Below are positions 33,922 through 41,445 of a DNA stretch of 64,000 nucleotides, one piece after another. Both the position numbers and the translations under genes were made by a program. Numbering within the stretch: position 1 is the stretch's first letter; every line of letters starts with the position of its first letter. Below the pieces are notes generated by a model, which had not been told where the DNA came from, ran no database searches, and was given only the letters and a program-made list of their open reading frames with translations. Origin of the DNA: Paraburkholderia sp. C35. GTDB lineage: Bacteria; Pseudomonadota; Gammaproteobacteria; Burkholderiales; Burkholderiaceae. Where the stretch lies: contig NZ_QBUY01000026.1 in NCBI RefSeq assembly GCF_003121405.1, forward strand, positions 1-64,000, in the 5' to 3' direction.

Positions 33922-35094
33922 ATGTTCAGCTTTTTCAAACGATTCAAGGGTTCCAAGGCCGACGACACGCCTGAAGCGCCGCAAGCCGATTCCGGCGCCG
34001 ACGTCGACACACAGGACGTCGCTGAAGCCGAAGCGCCTGCCGTCGCGCGCTCGCAGCCCGTGCCGGATTCCGCCGATGCACCCGAGTTCGATCCCGACTA
34101 CGTCCCCGATGCTGCCGACTTCGAAGACACGGACGTACAAGACACAGAAGACGAAGCCGCTGAAATCGTCCCGCCGCCCGTGCCTGAAGCCGCCGCGAAG
34201 CGTTCGTGGCTGACGCGTCTGCGCAGCGGCCTGTCGAAGACGAGTTCGAGCATCACGGGCATTTTCGTCGGCACGAAGATCGACGAAGACCTGTACGAAG
34301 AACTCGAAACCGCGCTGCTGATGTCCGACGCGGGTGTCGACGCGACCGAGTTTCTGCTCGAAGCGCTTCGCGAAAAAGTGCGCGCCGATCGCCTCACCGA
34401 TCCGCAGCAGGTCAAGGACGCCTTGCGCACCTTGTTGATCAACTTGCTCAAGCCACTGGAAAAGTCCCTCACGCTCGGCCATTACCAGCCGACTGTGATG
34501 ATGATCGCGGGCGTCAACGGCGCGGGCAAGACGACCAGCATCGGCAAGCTGGCCAAGCATATGCAGCGCTTCAACCAGTCGGTGCTGCTGGCCGCAGGCG
34601 ACACGTTCCGCGCCGCCGCGCGCGAGCAGCTCGCGATCTGGGGCGAGCGCAACAACGTGACCGTCGTGCAACAGGAAAGCGGCGACCCGGCTGCCGTGAT
34701 TTTCGACGCCGTCGGCGCAGCGCGTGCCCGCAAGATCAATGTGGTGATGGCCGACACGGCTGGCCGCCTGCCGACTCAGCTTCACCTGATGGAAGAACTG
34801 CGCAAGGTGAAGCGCGTGATCGGCAAGGCAATGGACAGCGCACCACACGAAGTGCTGCTCGTCATCGACGCCAACACCGGTCAGAACGCGCTCGCCCAGG
34901 TCAAGGCATTCGACGACGCGCTCGGCCTTACCGGCCTGATCGTGACGAAACTCGATGGCACGGCGAAGGGCGGCATTCTCGCGGCGATCGCGCGGCAACG
35001 TCCCGTGCCCGTGTACTTTATCGGCGTGGGCGAAAAGGTCGAAGACTTGCAGCCGTTCAGCGCGGAAGAGTTTTCGGACGCCTTGCTGGGCTGA
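33922..35094 (+). CDS. ftsY: Signal recognition particle receptor FtsY
   Basis: SRP receptor GTPase for co-translational membrane targeting. The 390-residue product starts MFSFFKRFKGSKADDTPEAP, then an acidic Ala/Pro-rich A-domain to about residue 90, the N domain helices, and the G domain with G1 GVNGAGKTTSIGKLAKHM, AAGDTFRAAAREQL, DTAGRLPTQLHLMEEL and TKLDGTAKGG. The C-terminus ends VGEKVEDLQPFSAEEFSDAL as usual. A 46-codon in-frame extension upstream is not conserved and is rejected. A strong bidirectional terminator follows. Confidence 0.96.
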   Translation: MFSFFKRFKGSKADDTPEAPQADSGADVDTQDVAEAEAPAVARSQPVPDSADAPEFDPDYVPDAADFEDTDVQDTEDEAAEIVPPPVPEAAAKRSWLTRLRSGLSKTSSSITGIFVGTKIDEDLYEELETALLMSDAGVDATEFLLEALREKVRADRLTDPQQVKDALRTLLINLLKPLEKSLTLGHYQPTVMMIAGVNGAGKTTSIGKLAKHMQRFNQSVLLAAGDTFRAAAREQLAIWGERNNVTVVQQESGDPAAVIFDAVGAARARKINVVMADTAGRLPTQLHLMEELRKVKRVIGKAMDSAPHEVLLVIDANTGQNALAQVKAFDDALGLTGLIVTKLDGTAKGGILAAIARQRPVPVYFIGVGEKVEDLQPFSAEEFSDALLG

Positions 35095-35130
35095 TGCGAT
35101 CATCTTCGCCTGAAACTGGCGGCTGAAAAT

Positions 35131-35166
35131 AAAAAGGGCGTCATGCATTTGCATGACGCCCTTTTT
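35131..35166. terminator. Bidirectional terminator between ftsY and maiA
   Basis: AAAAAGGGCGTCATGC and GCATGACGCCCTTTTT form a perfect 16-bp stem around ATTT, with an A-run on one side and a T-run on the other. Confidence 0.93.
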
Positions 35167-35190
35167 CATTGCCATCGGCGTTGTTGCGCG

Positions 35191-35835
35191 TTACTCCGCA
35201 TCGGGCTGCGTACCTGGCTCCGCGCGAGCGAACGCGTCGAGCGAATTTGCGTAATCGCAGATACGCTGGATGGTCGGATACGGCGTCATATCGACCTTGA
35301 AGCGGTTCGCGTTGAACACCTGCGGCACGAGGCACAGATCGGCGATGGTCGGCGTATCGCCGTAACACAGCTTGCCCGCGCGACCGTCCGCAACGAGATA
35401 CGCTTCGAGCGCGGCAAAACCCGAGCTGATCCAGTGGTGATACCACGCGTCCTTCACCTCGTCGGTCACGCCCACGGTGCGCTTCAGATACTTCAGCACG
35501 CGCAGGTTGTTCAACGGATGAATCTCGCACGCGAGTTGCTGCACGAGCGAGCGGACATAGGCCCGATCGGCAGGATTCGACGGCAGCAACGGCGGCTCGG
35601 GATGCGTCTCGTCGAGATACTCGATGATCGCCAGCGACTGCGTGATCACGTGTTCGCCGTCCACCAGCGTCGGCACGACGGCATCGTGATTGAGCTGCCG
35701 ATACTCCGGCTTGAATTGCTCGCCGCCGTCGCGCAGCAGATGCACCGGCAGATATTCGTACTGCAGGTTCTTCAGGTTCAGCGCAATCCGCACGCGATAC
35801 GACGCCGAACTACGAAAGTAGCTGTACAGCTTCAT
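35191..35835 (-). CDS. maiA: Maleylacetoacetate (or maleylpyruvate) isomerase, zeta-class GST
   Basis: Glutathione-dependent cis-trans isomerase of tyrosine or gentisate breakdown. The 214-residue product opens MKLYSYFRSSASYRVRIALN, with the zeta-class SSxSxRVRIAL signature that holds the catalytic Ser. VVPTLVDGEHVITQSLAIIEYL completes the GST-N domain over positions 53-75 and an all-helical C-domain follows. GGAGAG precedes the ATG at 35835. It lies 34 bp after a fumarylacetoacetate-hydrolase-family gene on the same strand. No dioxygenase is next to them, so whether the pair serves maleylacetoacetate or maleylpyruvate is open. Confidence 0.9.
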   Translation of the reverse strand: MKLYSYFRSSASYRVRIALNLKNLQYEYLPVHLLRDGGEQFKPEYRQLNHDAVVPTLVDGEHVITQSLAIIEYLDETHPEPPLLPSNPADRAYVRSLVQQLACEIHPLNNLRVLKYLKRTVGVTDEVKDAWYHHWISSGFAALEAYLVADGRAGKLCYGDTPTIADLCLVPQVFNANRFKVDMTPYPTIQRICDYANSLDAFARAEPGTQPDAE

Positions 35836-35869
35836 TGTGTTTTGCTCTCCCTGAATGTCGCCGGCTACG

Positions 35870-36568
35870 TCAGACGACACGCACGCTGAACTCGCCGATA
35901 CCGTCCACGCCGCCCTTCATCAGATCGCCCTTCACGATCGCGCCGACGCCTTCGGGCGTGCCCGTGAAAATCAGGGCGCCCGGTTGCAGTTCGAAGAAAC
36001 CGGACAGGTATTCGATCGTCTCAGCCACCGCCCAGATCAGTTGCGAAACGTCCGAGCGCTGCTTCTCTTCGCCGTTCACGGTGAGCCAGATCGCGCCCTT
36101 GCCGATGTGACCGACCTTCGACGCCGGATGAATCGGGCCGAGCGGCGCCGAGTGATCGAAGCCCTTCGCCGTGTCCCACGGACGGCCCAGCTTTTTCGCT
36201 TCGGCCTGCAGGTCGCGGCGCGTCATGTCGAGACCGAGCGCGTAACCGTAGACGTGATCGAGCGCATTGGCAGCAGGGATGTTCTTGCCGGCCTTGCCGA
36301 TGGCCGCGACCAGTTCCATCTCGTAGTGCACGTTCTTCGACTGCGCCGGATACGGAAATTCGCCAGTAGCACCCGGCGCGACGTACAGCACGGCGTCAGC
36401 GGGCTTGGCGAAGAAGAACGGCGGTTCGCGGTCGGGATCGTGGCCCATTTCGCGCGCATGCGCCTCGTAATTGCGGCCGACGCAGTAAATACGGCGCACC
36501 GCGAACTGATCGTCCGATCCGACGACTGGCACTGCCGTCACCGGCGCTGGCGCAAACACATAACCCAT
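35870..36568 (-). CDS. Fumarylacetoacetate/fumarylpyruvate hydrolase family protein
   Basis: A 232-residue member of the FAH superfamily, C-terminal-domain-only type. It has IYCVGRNYEAHAREMG near the N-terminus, the metal-binding set in VHYEMELVAAIGKAGKNIP, GYALGLDMTRRDLQAEAKK, and GALIFTGTPEGVGAIVKGD. The size matches fumarylpyruvate hydrolases (NagK type) better than full FAH (about 420 residues), and pairing with a zeta-class isomerase resembles the nagL/nagK end of a gentisate route. GGAGA precedes the start. Substrate is inferred. Confidence 0.87.
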   Translation of the reverse strand: MGYVFAPAPVTAVPVVGSDDQFAVRRIYCVGRNYEAHAREMGHDPDREPPFFFAKPADAVLYVAPGATGEFPYPAQSKNVHYEMELVAAIGKAGKNIPAANALDHVYGYALGLDMTRRDLQAEAKKLGRPWDTAKGFDHSAPLGPIHPASKVGHIGKGAIWLTVNGEEKQRSDVSQLIWAVAETIEYLSGFFELQPGALIFTGTPEGVGAIVKGDLMKGGVDGIGEFSVRVV

Positions 36569-36798
36569 TCCGTTCTCCGTCTTCTATTGAGTTGAGCCGC
36601 CATGACGCGGCGAAGCATTGAGTGTAACGCGTCACCGTTTCCCACGTTGCCTGGCCAAACGGCCAGGTGGCGCACGCTGAGACCGTGCCGTAAGGTTCAT
36701 GGCAGCCCATGAATGTGCGCGCGTTTTGCGAGTGCATCCGGCATGCGATACTCGAAAGCAACCAGGCCGCCGCCGTCCCCAGAACACCGATTTCCCCG

Positions 36799-37767
36799 AT
36801 GACCGATCTCACCGACACCACTCCCTTCCCCTGCGCCCGATTCATCAAGGAAATCGGCCGCGGGCCCAACGGCGCACGCGCTCTCTCGCCGGACGATACG
36901 CACGCGCTGTATGCCGCGATGCTCGATGGCCGCGTGTCCGATCTGGAACTGGGCGCGATCCTGCTCGCATACCGCGTGAAAGGCGAATCTGCCGACGAAC
37001 TCGCCGCGATGCTCGCCGCCGCGCACGCTTCGTTCGAGCCGGTCAACGTGAAGCACGGCGCGCATCAGGCCGTGTCGATCCCGAGCTACAACGGCGCGCG
37101 CAAGCAGCCGAACCTCGTGCCCCTGCTGGCGCTGCTGCTCGCACGCGAGGGCGTGCCCGTGCTGGTGCATGGCGTGACGGAGGATCCGGGCCGCGTGACG
37201 AGTGCCGAGATTTTTGCGCACCTGAATCTGGCACCCGCACAGACGCAAGGAGACATCGAATCGAGTCTGGCAAACCAGCGGGTCGCTTTTGCGCCAATCG
37301 GAACACTCGCGCCGAAGGTCGCGCGGCTGCTGTCGCTGCGCCGGCGCATGGGTGTGAGGAACTCGACGCATACGCTGGTGAAGATTCTCCAGCCGTTTGC
37401 GCCGGCCGGTTTGCGGCTGGTGAACTACACACATCCGCCGTATCGCGAGAGTTTGACCCAGCTGTTCGTCTCGCATCCCGATGCGGCTGTCGGCGGTGCG
37501 CTGCTCGCGCGCGGCACGGAAGGCGAAGCAGTGGCCGATACGCGCCGTCAGGTACAGATCGACTGGTTGCATGACGGCATCTGCGAGACGCGCGTGGCGG
37601 CAGAGCGTTCGTCTCCCGATGCGCCGGAAGTCGATCTGCCTGAAGGACGCGACGCGCCCACTACGGCAGCGTGGATCGACGCCGTTTTGCGTGGCGACGC
37701 GCCCATTCCGGCCGCGATTACGCGTCAGGTCGAACTGATCGTCGAGATCGCGCAGAAGGCCGCCTGA
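36799..37767 (+). CDS. ybiB: YbiB/TrpD2-family DNA-binding protein
   Basis: A 322-residue protein with the anthranilate phosphoribosyltransferase fold: an N-terminal helical domain (IKEIGRGPNGARALSPDDTH to about residue 75) and a larger alpha/beta domain. The PRPP-binding glycine loop of true TrpD is not conserved (SIPSYNGARKQPNLVPLLAL instead), as in YbiB (TrpD2), which binds nucleic acids and is LexA-linked in E. coli. The start at 36799 is chosen over a non-conserved 30-codon extension. It lies upstream of leuA but a promoter separates them, so co-transcription is not required. Confidence 0.85.
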   Translation: MTDLTDTTPFPCARFIKEIGRGPNGARALSPDDTHALYAAMLDGRVSDLELGAILLAYRVKGESADELAAMLAAAHASFEPVNVKHGAHQAVSIPSYNGARKQPNLVPLLALLLAREGVPVLVHGVTEDPGRVTSAEIFAHLNLAPAQTQGDIESSLANQRVAFAPIGTLAPKVARLLSLRRRMGVRNSTHTLVKILQPFAPAGLRLVNYTHPPYRESLTQLFVSHPDAAVGGALLARGTEGEAVADTRRQVQIDWLHDGICETRVAAERSSPDAPEVDLPEGRDAPTTAAWIDAVLRGDAPIPAAITRQVELIVEIAQKAA

Positions 37768-37835
37768 CAAGGCTTGCGGGTTAGCCAGCACAGCACCGGA
37801 AACGCCTGAAGGAACGCAAAACAGCAAATCGCCGG

Positions 37836-37865
37836 TTGACAGCCTCACGCCGCCTCGCTTATCTT
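37836..37865 (+). promoter_or_regulatory. Sigma-70 promoter for the leuA leader
   Basis: TTGACA (37836-37841), an 18-bp spacer, TATCTT (37860-37865). The -35 is perfect. The expected transcription start, about 7 nt after the -10, coincides with the ATG of the leader peptide at 37872. Confidence 0.65.
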
Positions 37866-37871
37866 GTAAAG

Positions 37872-37946
37872 ATGCGTTCCATTCCGAACACCCTCCGAAT
37901 TACCCTCGGCCGCCTAGCGCGGCCCCTATCGCTACGTCTAGCGTAA
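37872..37946 (+). CDS. leuL: leuA leader peptide (24 residues, six Leu)
   Basis: A short frame ATG to TAA coding for a basic, Leu-rich 24-residue peptide that starts MRSIPNTLRITLGRL. Six codons are Leu: CTC at codons 8 and 12 and the rare CTA at codons 15, 19, 21 and 23. CTA is seldom used in the surrounding high-GC genes, so four in nine codons is striking and fits a leucine-sensing leader peptide that stalls ribosomes when Leu-tRNA is short. There is no Shine-Dalgarno; the promoter position suggests a leaderless or nearly leaderless mRNA. Followed by alternative hairpins and, 333 bp on, by leuA. The name leuL is by analogy. Confidence 0.75.
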   Translation: MRSIPNTLRITLGRLARPLSLRLA

Positions 37947-37990
37947 GCAAGGCGTAGCGCCGCACGCAGTCGCCACAGCGACTCGCGGCG
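37930..37990 (+). promoter_or_regulatory. Alternative hairpins of the leuA attenuator
   Basis: Hairpin A: CGCTACG (37930-37936, inside the Leu codons) pairs with CGTAGCG (37953-37959). Hairpin B: CGCCGC (37958-37963) and AGTCGC (37968-37973) pair with GCGACT (37978-37983) and GCGGCG (37985-37990). A and B share bases 37958-37959, so they compete. A ribosome stalled on the CTA codons would block A. No T-run follows; the region to about 38170 is C-rich and G-poor, which would suit Rho-dependent rather than intrinsic termination. Confidence 0.55.
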
Positions 37991-38279
37991 GTCCTCAAAG
38001 CAGTTCCTGTTGCACCCCAGTCCGTAGTTCCTTCAAAACCTGTAGTCGTCCGTATTCGTCCGTTTATCGCGCGGATGAATCGCGAGGGTCAAATGCACGT
38101 TGCATGGGCTTCCGTTCCAGTCGTCGCCTTCGTCATCGTTCCGATGACATTGTTCGTTCGCGCCCGTTCGTTGCTCCCGCTAGCGCCCGGCTCGCGGGAC
38201 GTGCATCTGTGGCAGCCCGCCAGCCGCTCGACGCCACATCACCCAGCACACGACTAGACGAATCGAACGAGGCCTTACC
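37991..38279 (+). other. leuA 5' untranslated region
   Basis: About 290 bp with no supported gene. It is pyrimidine-rich with many TCC and CCGT steps and few G, features of a Rho loading site. The 60-codon ORF at 38075-38257 has no Shine-Dalgarno or recognisable features. ACGAGG lies 7 bp before the leuA start. Confidence 0.5.
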
Positions 38280-39938
38280 ATGATGCGCAACCCTGCCGAG
38301 AAGTACCGTCCCTTCCCCACCGTCCGTTTGACCGGCCGCAAGTGGCCCACCCGCACGATCGAGCACGCGCCGATCTGGATGAGTACCGACTTGCGCGACG
38401 GCAACCAGTCGCTGATCGAGCCGATGAGCATCGCGCAGAAGACCGAGTTCTTCGAGATGCTCGTCGCAATCGGTTTCAAGGAGATCGAAGTCGGTTTTCC
38501 GTCGGCGTCGCAAACCGACTTCGATTTCGTGCGCAAGCTGATCGACGAAAAGCGCATCCCCGACGATGTGACCATCGAAGTGCTCGTGCAGTCGCGTGAA
38601 GACCTGATCGCGCGCACCTTCGAGGCGCTCGAAGGCGTGCCGCGCGCGATCGTTCACCTTTACAACGCGATCGCGCCGTCGTTCCGCAAGATCGTGTTCG
38701 GGTTGTCGCAGGAAGAGGTGAAGGCACTGGCCGTGGACGGCACGCGCATGATTCGCGAGCACGCCGATGCCCGTCCGCAGACGCACTGGACCTACCAGTA
38801 TTCGCCCGAAACCTTCAGCATGACCGAGTTGCCGTTCGCGCGCGAAGTCTGCGACGCCGTCGCGCAGACGTGGCGTCCGACGCGCGATCACAAGATGATC
38901 GTGAACCTGCCCGCCACGGTCGAAGCGGCGACGCCGAACGTCTACGCCGACCAGATCGAGTGGATGGACCGCAATCTCGGTTATCGCGACAGCATCGTGT
39001 TGTCGGTGCATCCGCATAACGACCGCGGCACGGCCGTCGCCGCCGCCGAACTCGCGTTGATGGCGGGCGCGGACCGCATCGAAGGATGTCTGTTCGGCAA
39101 CGGTGAGCGCACGGGCAACGTCGATATCGTGACGCTCGCGATGAACCTCTACACGCAGGGCATCGATCCCGGCCTCGACTTCTCGGATATCGATGCCGTG
39201 CGCCGCGTGGTCGAGCGCTGCAACCAGATTCCTGTGCACCCGCGCCATCCGTATGCCGGCGACCTCGTCTACACGGCGTTCTCCGGCTCGCATCAGGACG
39301 CGATCCGCAAGGGTTTCGCGCAGCAACAGCCCGACGCCGTGTGGGAAGTGCCGTATTTGCCCATCGATCCCGCCGATGTGGGCCGCAGCTACGACGCCGT
39401 GATCCGCGTGAACAGCCAGTCCGGCAAGGGCGGCGCGACGTATCTGCTCGAACGCGGCATGGGCTTCGCGCCGCCGCGCCGCGTGCAGATCGAGTTCAGC
39501 CACGCGGTGCAGTCGGTGGCCGATCAGTCGGGCGAGGAAGTGACGGGCGATGCCGTCTGCGCGCTGTTCGCCCGCGAATATTTCGAGGCGGACGGTCCGG
39601 CGCAACGCGTGAATGGCTCGACGGTGCGCTGGAACAAGCGCGAGATCAGCGTGCCGGCAACCGCCGCAGCAAGCATCGACGGCCATGAGGCGTATGCGAA
39701 AGCGGTCGCGCGCGAAATGGCAGCGGCCGCCGACGTCGCGATCGAAATCACCTCGTTCGAGACCATGCGCACGACGGATGGCCGCACCGCCGTATTCGTC
39801 GCCAGCCGCGTCGGCGAGCAGCCGTTGCGGCATGGCGTAGGTGTCGCGCAAGACGAAATGACGGCCGTCGTCGATGCTGTCGTCAGCGGCGTCAATCGCG
39901 CGGGTTGGGCAGCCGTCGACCGGCGTGTGGCGGCGTAA
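38280..39938 (+). CDS. leuA: 2-isopropylmalate synthase (long LeuA type)
   Basis: Commits 2-oxoisovalerate and acetyl-CoA to leucine synthesis. The 552-residue product belongs to the longer LeuA class (start MMRNPAEKYRPFPTVRLTGR). The metal/substrate motif is WMSTDLRDGNQSLIEPMS, followed by FKEIEVGFPSASQTDFDFV; HPHNDRGTAVAAAELALMAG and CLFGNGERTGNVDIVTLAMN are the HMGL-like catalytic blocks. A C-terminal LeuA dimer/allosteric domain (about 435-550) mediates leucine feedback. Two adjacent ATGs (38280, 38283) are possible starts. Upstream lies a leucine-rich leader peptide, so both enzyme and transcript appear leucine-controlled. Confidence 0.96.
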   Translation: MMRNPAEKYRPFPTVRLTGRKWPTRTIEHAPIWMSTDLRDGNQSLIEPMSIAQKTEFFEMLVAIGFKEIEVGFPSASQTDFDFVRKLIDEKRIPDDVTIEVLVQSREDLIARTFEALEGVPRAIVHLYNAIAPSFRKIVFGLSQEEVKALAVDGTRMIREHADARPQTHWTYQYSPETFSMTELPFAREVCDAVAQTWRPTRDHKMIVNLPATVEAATPNVYADQIEWMDRNLGYRDSIVLSVHPHNDRGTAVAAAELALMAGADRIEGCLFGNGERTGNVDIVTLAMNLYTQGIDPGLDFSDIDAVRRVVERCNQIPVHPRHPYAGDLVYTAFSGSHQDAIRKGFAQQQPDAVWEVPYLPIDPADVGRSYDAVIRVNSQSGKGGATYLLERGMGFAPPRRVQIEFSHAVQSVADQSGEEVTGDAVCALFAREYFEADGPAQRVNGSTVRWNKREISVPATAAASIDGHEAYAKAVAREMAAAADVAIEITSFETMRTTDGRTAVFVASRVGEQPLRHGVGVAQDEMTAVVDAVVSGVNRAGWAAVDRRVAA

Positions 39939-40019
39939 CACTGCGTAACGACGACACGGCACGCACCGCCAACGTCGTCAGCCGCAAGAAAGGATTCAGC
40001 AGGACCGCAGAAGCGCAAA

Positions 40020-40044
40020 CGCCGGCGATCAACCGTCGCCGGCG
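40020..40044. terminator. Hairpin between convergent leuA and NTF2-like gene
   Basis: CGCCGGCGA pairs with TCGCCGGCG over a 7-nt loop. On the minus strand it is followed by GTTTGCG, a weak T-run; on the plus strand there is none. Confidence 0.4.
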
Positions 40045-40102
40045 CGCACGGACCGCTCAGGAAGCGACATCCGTCAGATATAGAGTGACAGCGCGATCCG
40101 CG

Positions 40103-40486
40103 TCACTCGATCGCGCAACGCGTCGCCTGCCATGCGATCAGCCGCCACTTGCCGCCTTCCTGCGCCTGAATCGCCATGTAGGCAATCGGAAAAAGCAGCG
40201 CGCCGTTGTTCGCTTCCATCTCGATCAGCGCGCGCCCGGTGACGACGCAGGTCTCGCTGCCGACAGGCAGCACGTCCTGCGACTGCACCTCGATCTGGCG
40301 ATAACGCCGGCGCCCGGCCGTAATGCCGTCGATGAACTGCTGCTTCGACTCGCGTTTGCCGTTCGTATGGACGTATATGACGTGGTCCGACAGCAGCGCG
40401 TCGAGTTGCTGGCCGTTTCCTTCCACCATCGCGCGAAAACGATCGCGCTCCAGCCCGCGAATCGCTTCGATCACTTTAGCCGCCAT
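40103..40486 (-). CDS. NTF2-like (SnoaL/DUF4440) family protein
   Basis: A 127-residue protein with the cone-shaped NTF2-like fold: ERDRFRAMVEGNGQQLDALL, DHVIYVHTNGKRESKQQFID and ALIEMEANNGALLFPIAYMA are typical of the DUF4440/nuclear transport factor 2 group. Members bind small ligands or act as isomerases; no function can be read from sequence. The ATG at 40486 is used; a TTG at 40519 in frame would add 11 residues. It lies 45 bp before the pagL stop on the same strand as pagL. Confidence 0.75.
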   Translation of the reverse strand: MAAKVIEAIRGLERDRFRAMVEGNGQQLDALLSDHVIYVHTNGKRESKQQFIDGITAGRRRYRQIEVQSQDVLPVGSETCVVTGRALIEMEANNGALLFPIAYMAIQAQEGGKWRLIAWQATRCAIE

Positions 40487-40531
40487 CGCGTTCGCCCCTA
40501 TCGACGACAGCGCCGACAACGGCCGCAGTCG

Positions 40532-41095
40532 TCAGAAGTTGTACTGCACGTAAATCTGCTGGAAATTTATACCAGGATTCGGCTCTTTGATACTTGCATT
40601 GGAAACGTGCTGAAACCGGTAGCCGAACTGATACTGCTGATGCTCGCCGAATTGCGCGCCCACGCCCACCATGTCGGCGAACTGGAACGCCGAACTGAGT
40701 GTGTAGGTCGAAGAAATGCGGGGATGCGTCAGCAGCCGCACACCGACGCCGGCTTCGACGAACGGGCGGAAATAACCCGAGCCTTTGATGAACCGCACCA
40801 CCGGCGTCACGCCGAATTCGCCGACATTGTCGTGAACGTTGCCTTCATCCGTATGCCACCAGGCCGCGTGCGCTTCGCCGATCAGCGCAAAGTGCCAGCC
40901 GCCGATTTCCCACCAGGTCAGGTTCGGATCCCAGACAAAACCGAGATCGAGTTTGCGGACGTGGTGATCGGCCAGACCACCCGCGATCTGAACACCGAAC
41001 TGATCCGCCGAAGCCAGACTGCACACGCCGAGTAGCGCCACGGCGACAGCACATTTGAGTGCCAGATTAGACGAAGCCTTGTTCTTGTTTTCCAT
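40532..41095 (-). CDS. pagL: Lipid A 3-O-deacylase PagL
   Basis: Outer-membrane beta-barrel enzyme that removes the 3-linked acyl chain of lipid A, tuning recognition and membrane permeability. The 187-residue precursor has a signal peptide (CAVAVALLGVCSLASA, cleavage near residue 34). The C-terminal active-site block is YRFQHVSNASIKEPNPGINF, with the catalytic His and Ser of the PagL His-Ser-Glu set; the final residue is Phe as expected for outer-membrane insertion. The start at 41095 is preferred because the upstream frame to 41182 is non-conserved. It is divergent from rpoH. Confidence 0.9.
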   Translation of the reverse strand: MENKNKASSNLALKCAVAVALLGVCSLASADQFGVQIAGGLADHHVRKLDLGFVWDPNLTWWEIGGWHFALIGEAHAAWWHTDEGNVHDNVGEFGVTPVVRFIKGSGYFRPFVEAGVGVRLLTHPRISSTYTLSSAFQFADMVGVGAQFGEHQQYQFGYRFQHVSNASIKEPNPGINFQQIYVQYNF

Positions 41096-41337
41096 CGTAC
41101 GTCCACCGGATGCGGGGTTGAGCGAGGACATCGCGACTGACATTTTAGAGATAGAAGCAAGTATCGGACCCTTTAATCGCATCCGAAAAGGCGCAAATGA
41201 CTGCTTCTATTTCCGAAAAAATCTTACCGTCGATTGCAGAATCATGCCGGAGCGGAAGAATCCTAAGCGTTCGGTGGCAAACCCGCAGATGAGGTACGAT
41301 GCTATTAAATGTGCAATTTCGATAGCACACCGGGAAC

Positions 41338-41367
41338 TTGGAAGCCCCTACGGCTTCTAAGTATTAG
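41338..41367 (+). promoter_or_regulatory. Putative rpoH promoter
   Basis: TTGGAA (41338-41343), an 18-bp spacer, TATTAG (41362-41367). The spacer contains an inverted repeat GAAGCC-N5-GGCTTC (41341-41357). The CIRCE operator overlaps the -10. The call rests on position and moderate consensus. Confidence 0.45.
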
Positions 41368-41390
41368 CACTCGGTAGATGAGAGTGCTAA
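41364..41390 (+). promoter_or_regulatory. CIRCE operator (HrcA binding site) upstream of rpoH
   Basis: TTAGCACTC-N9-GAGTGCTAA, a perfect match to the CIRCE inverted repeat. It lies 55 bp before the rpoH start, overlapping the likely -10. CIRCE is the site for the heat-shock repressor HrcA, usually found at groESL or dnaK. Confidence 0.93.
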
Positions 41391-41445
41391 CATCCATCGT
41401 GGTCTGGCTTTGCCGGACTTTTGTCTGAATAAAGGAGTTTGCTAC

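Noticed and set aside
38075..38257. A 60-codon gene in the leuA 5' UTR
   Set aside because: No Shine-Dalgarno, no recognisable domain, and it lies in the likely untranslated leader. It is probably chance.
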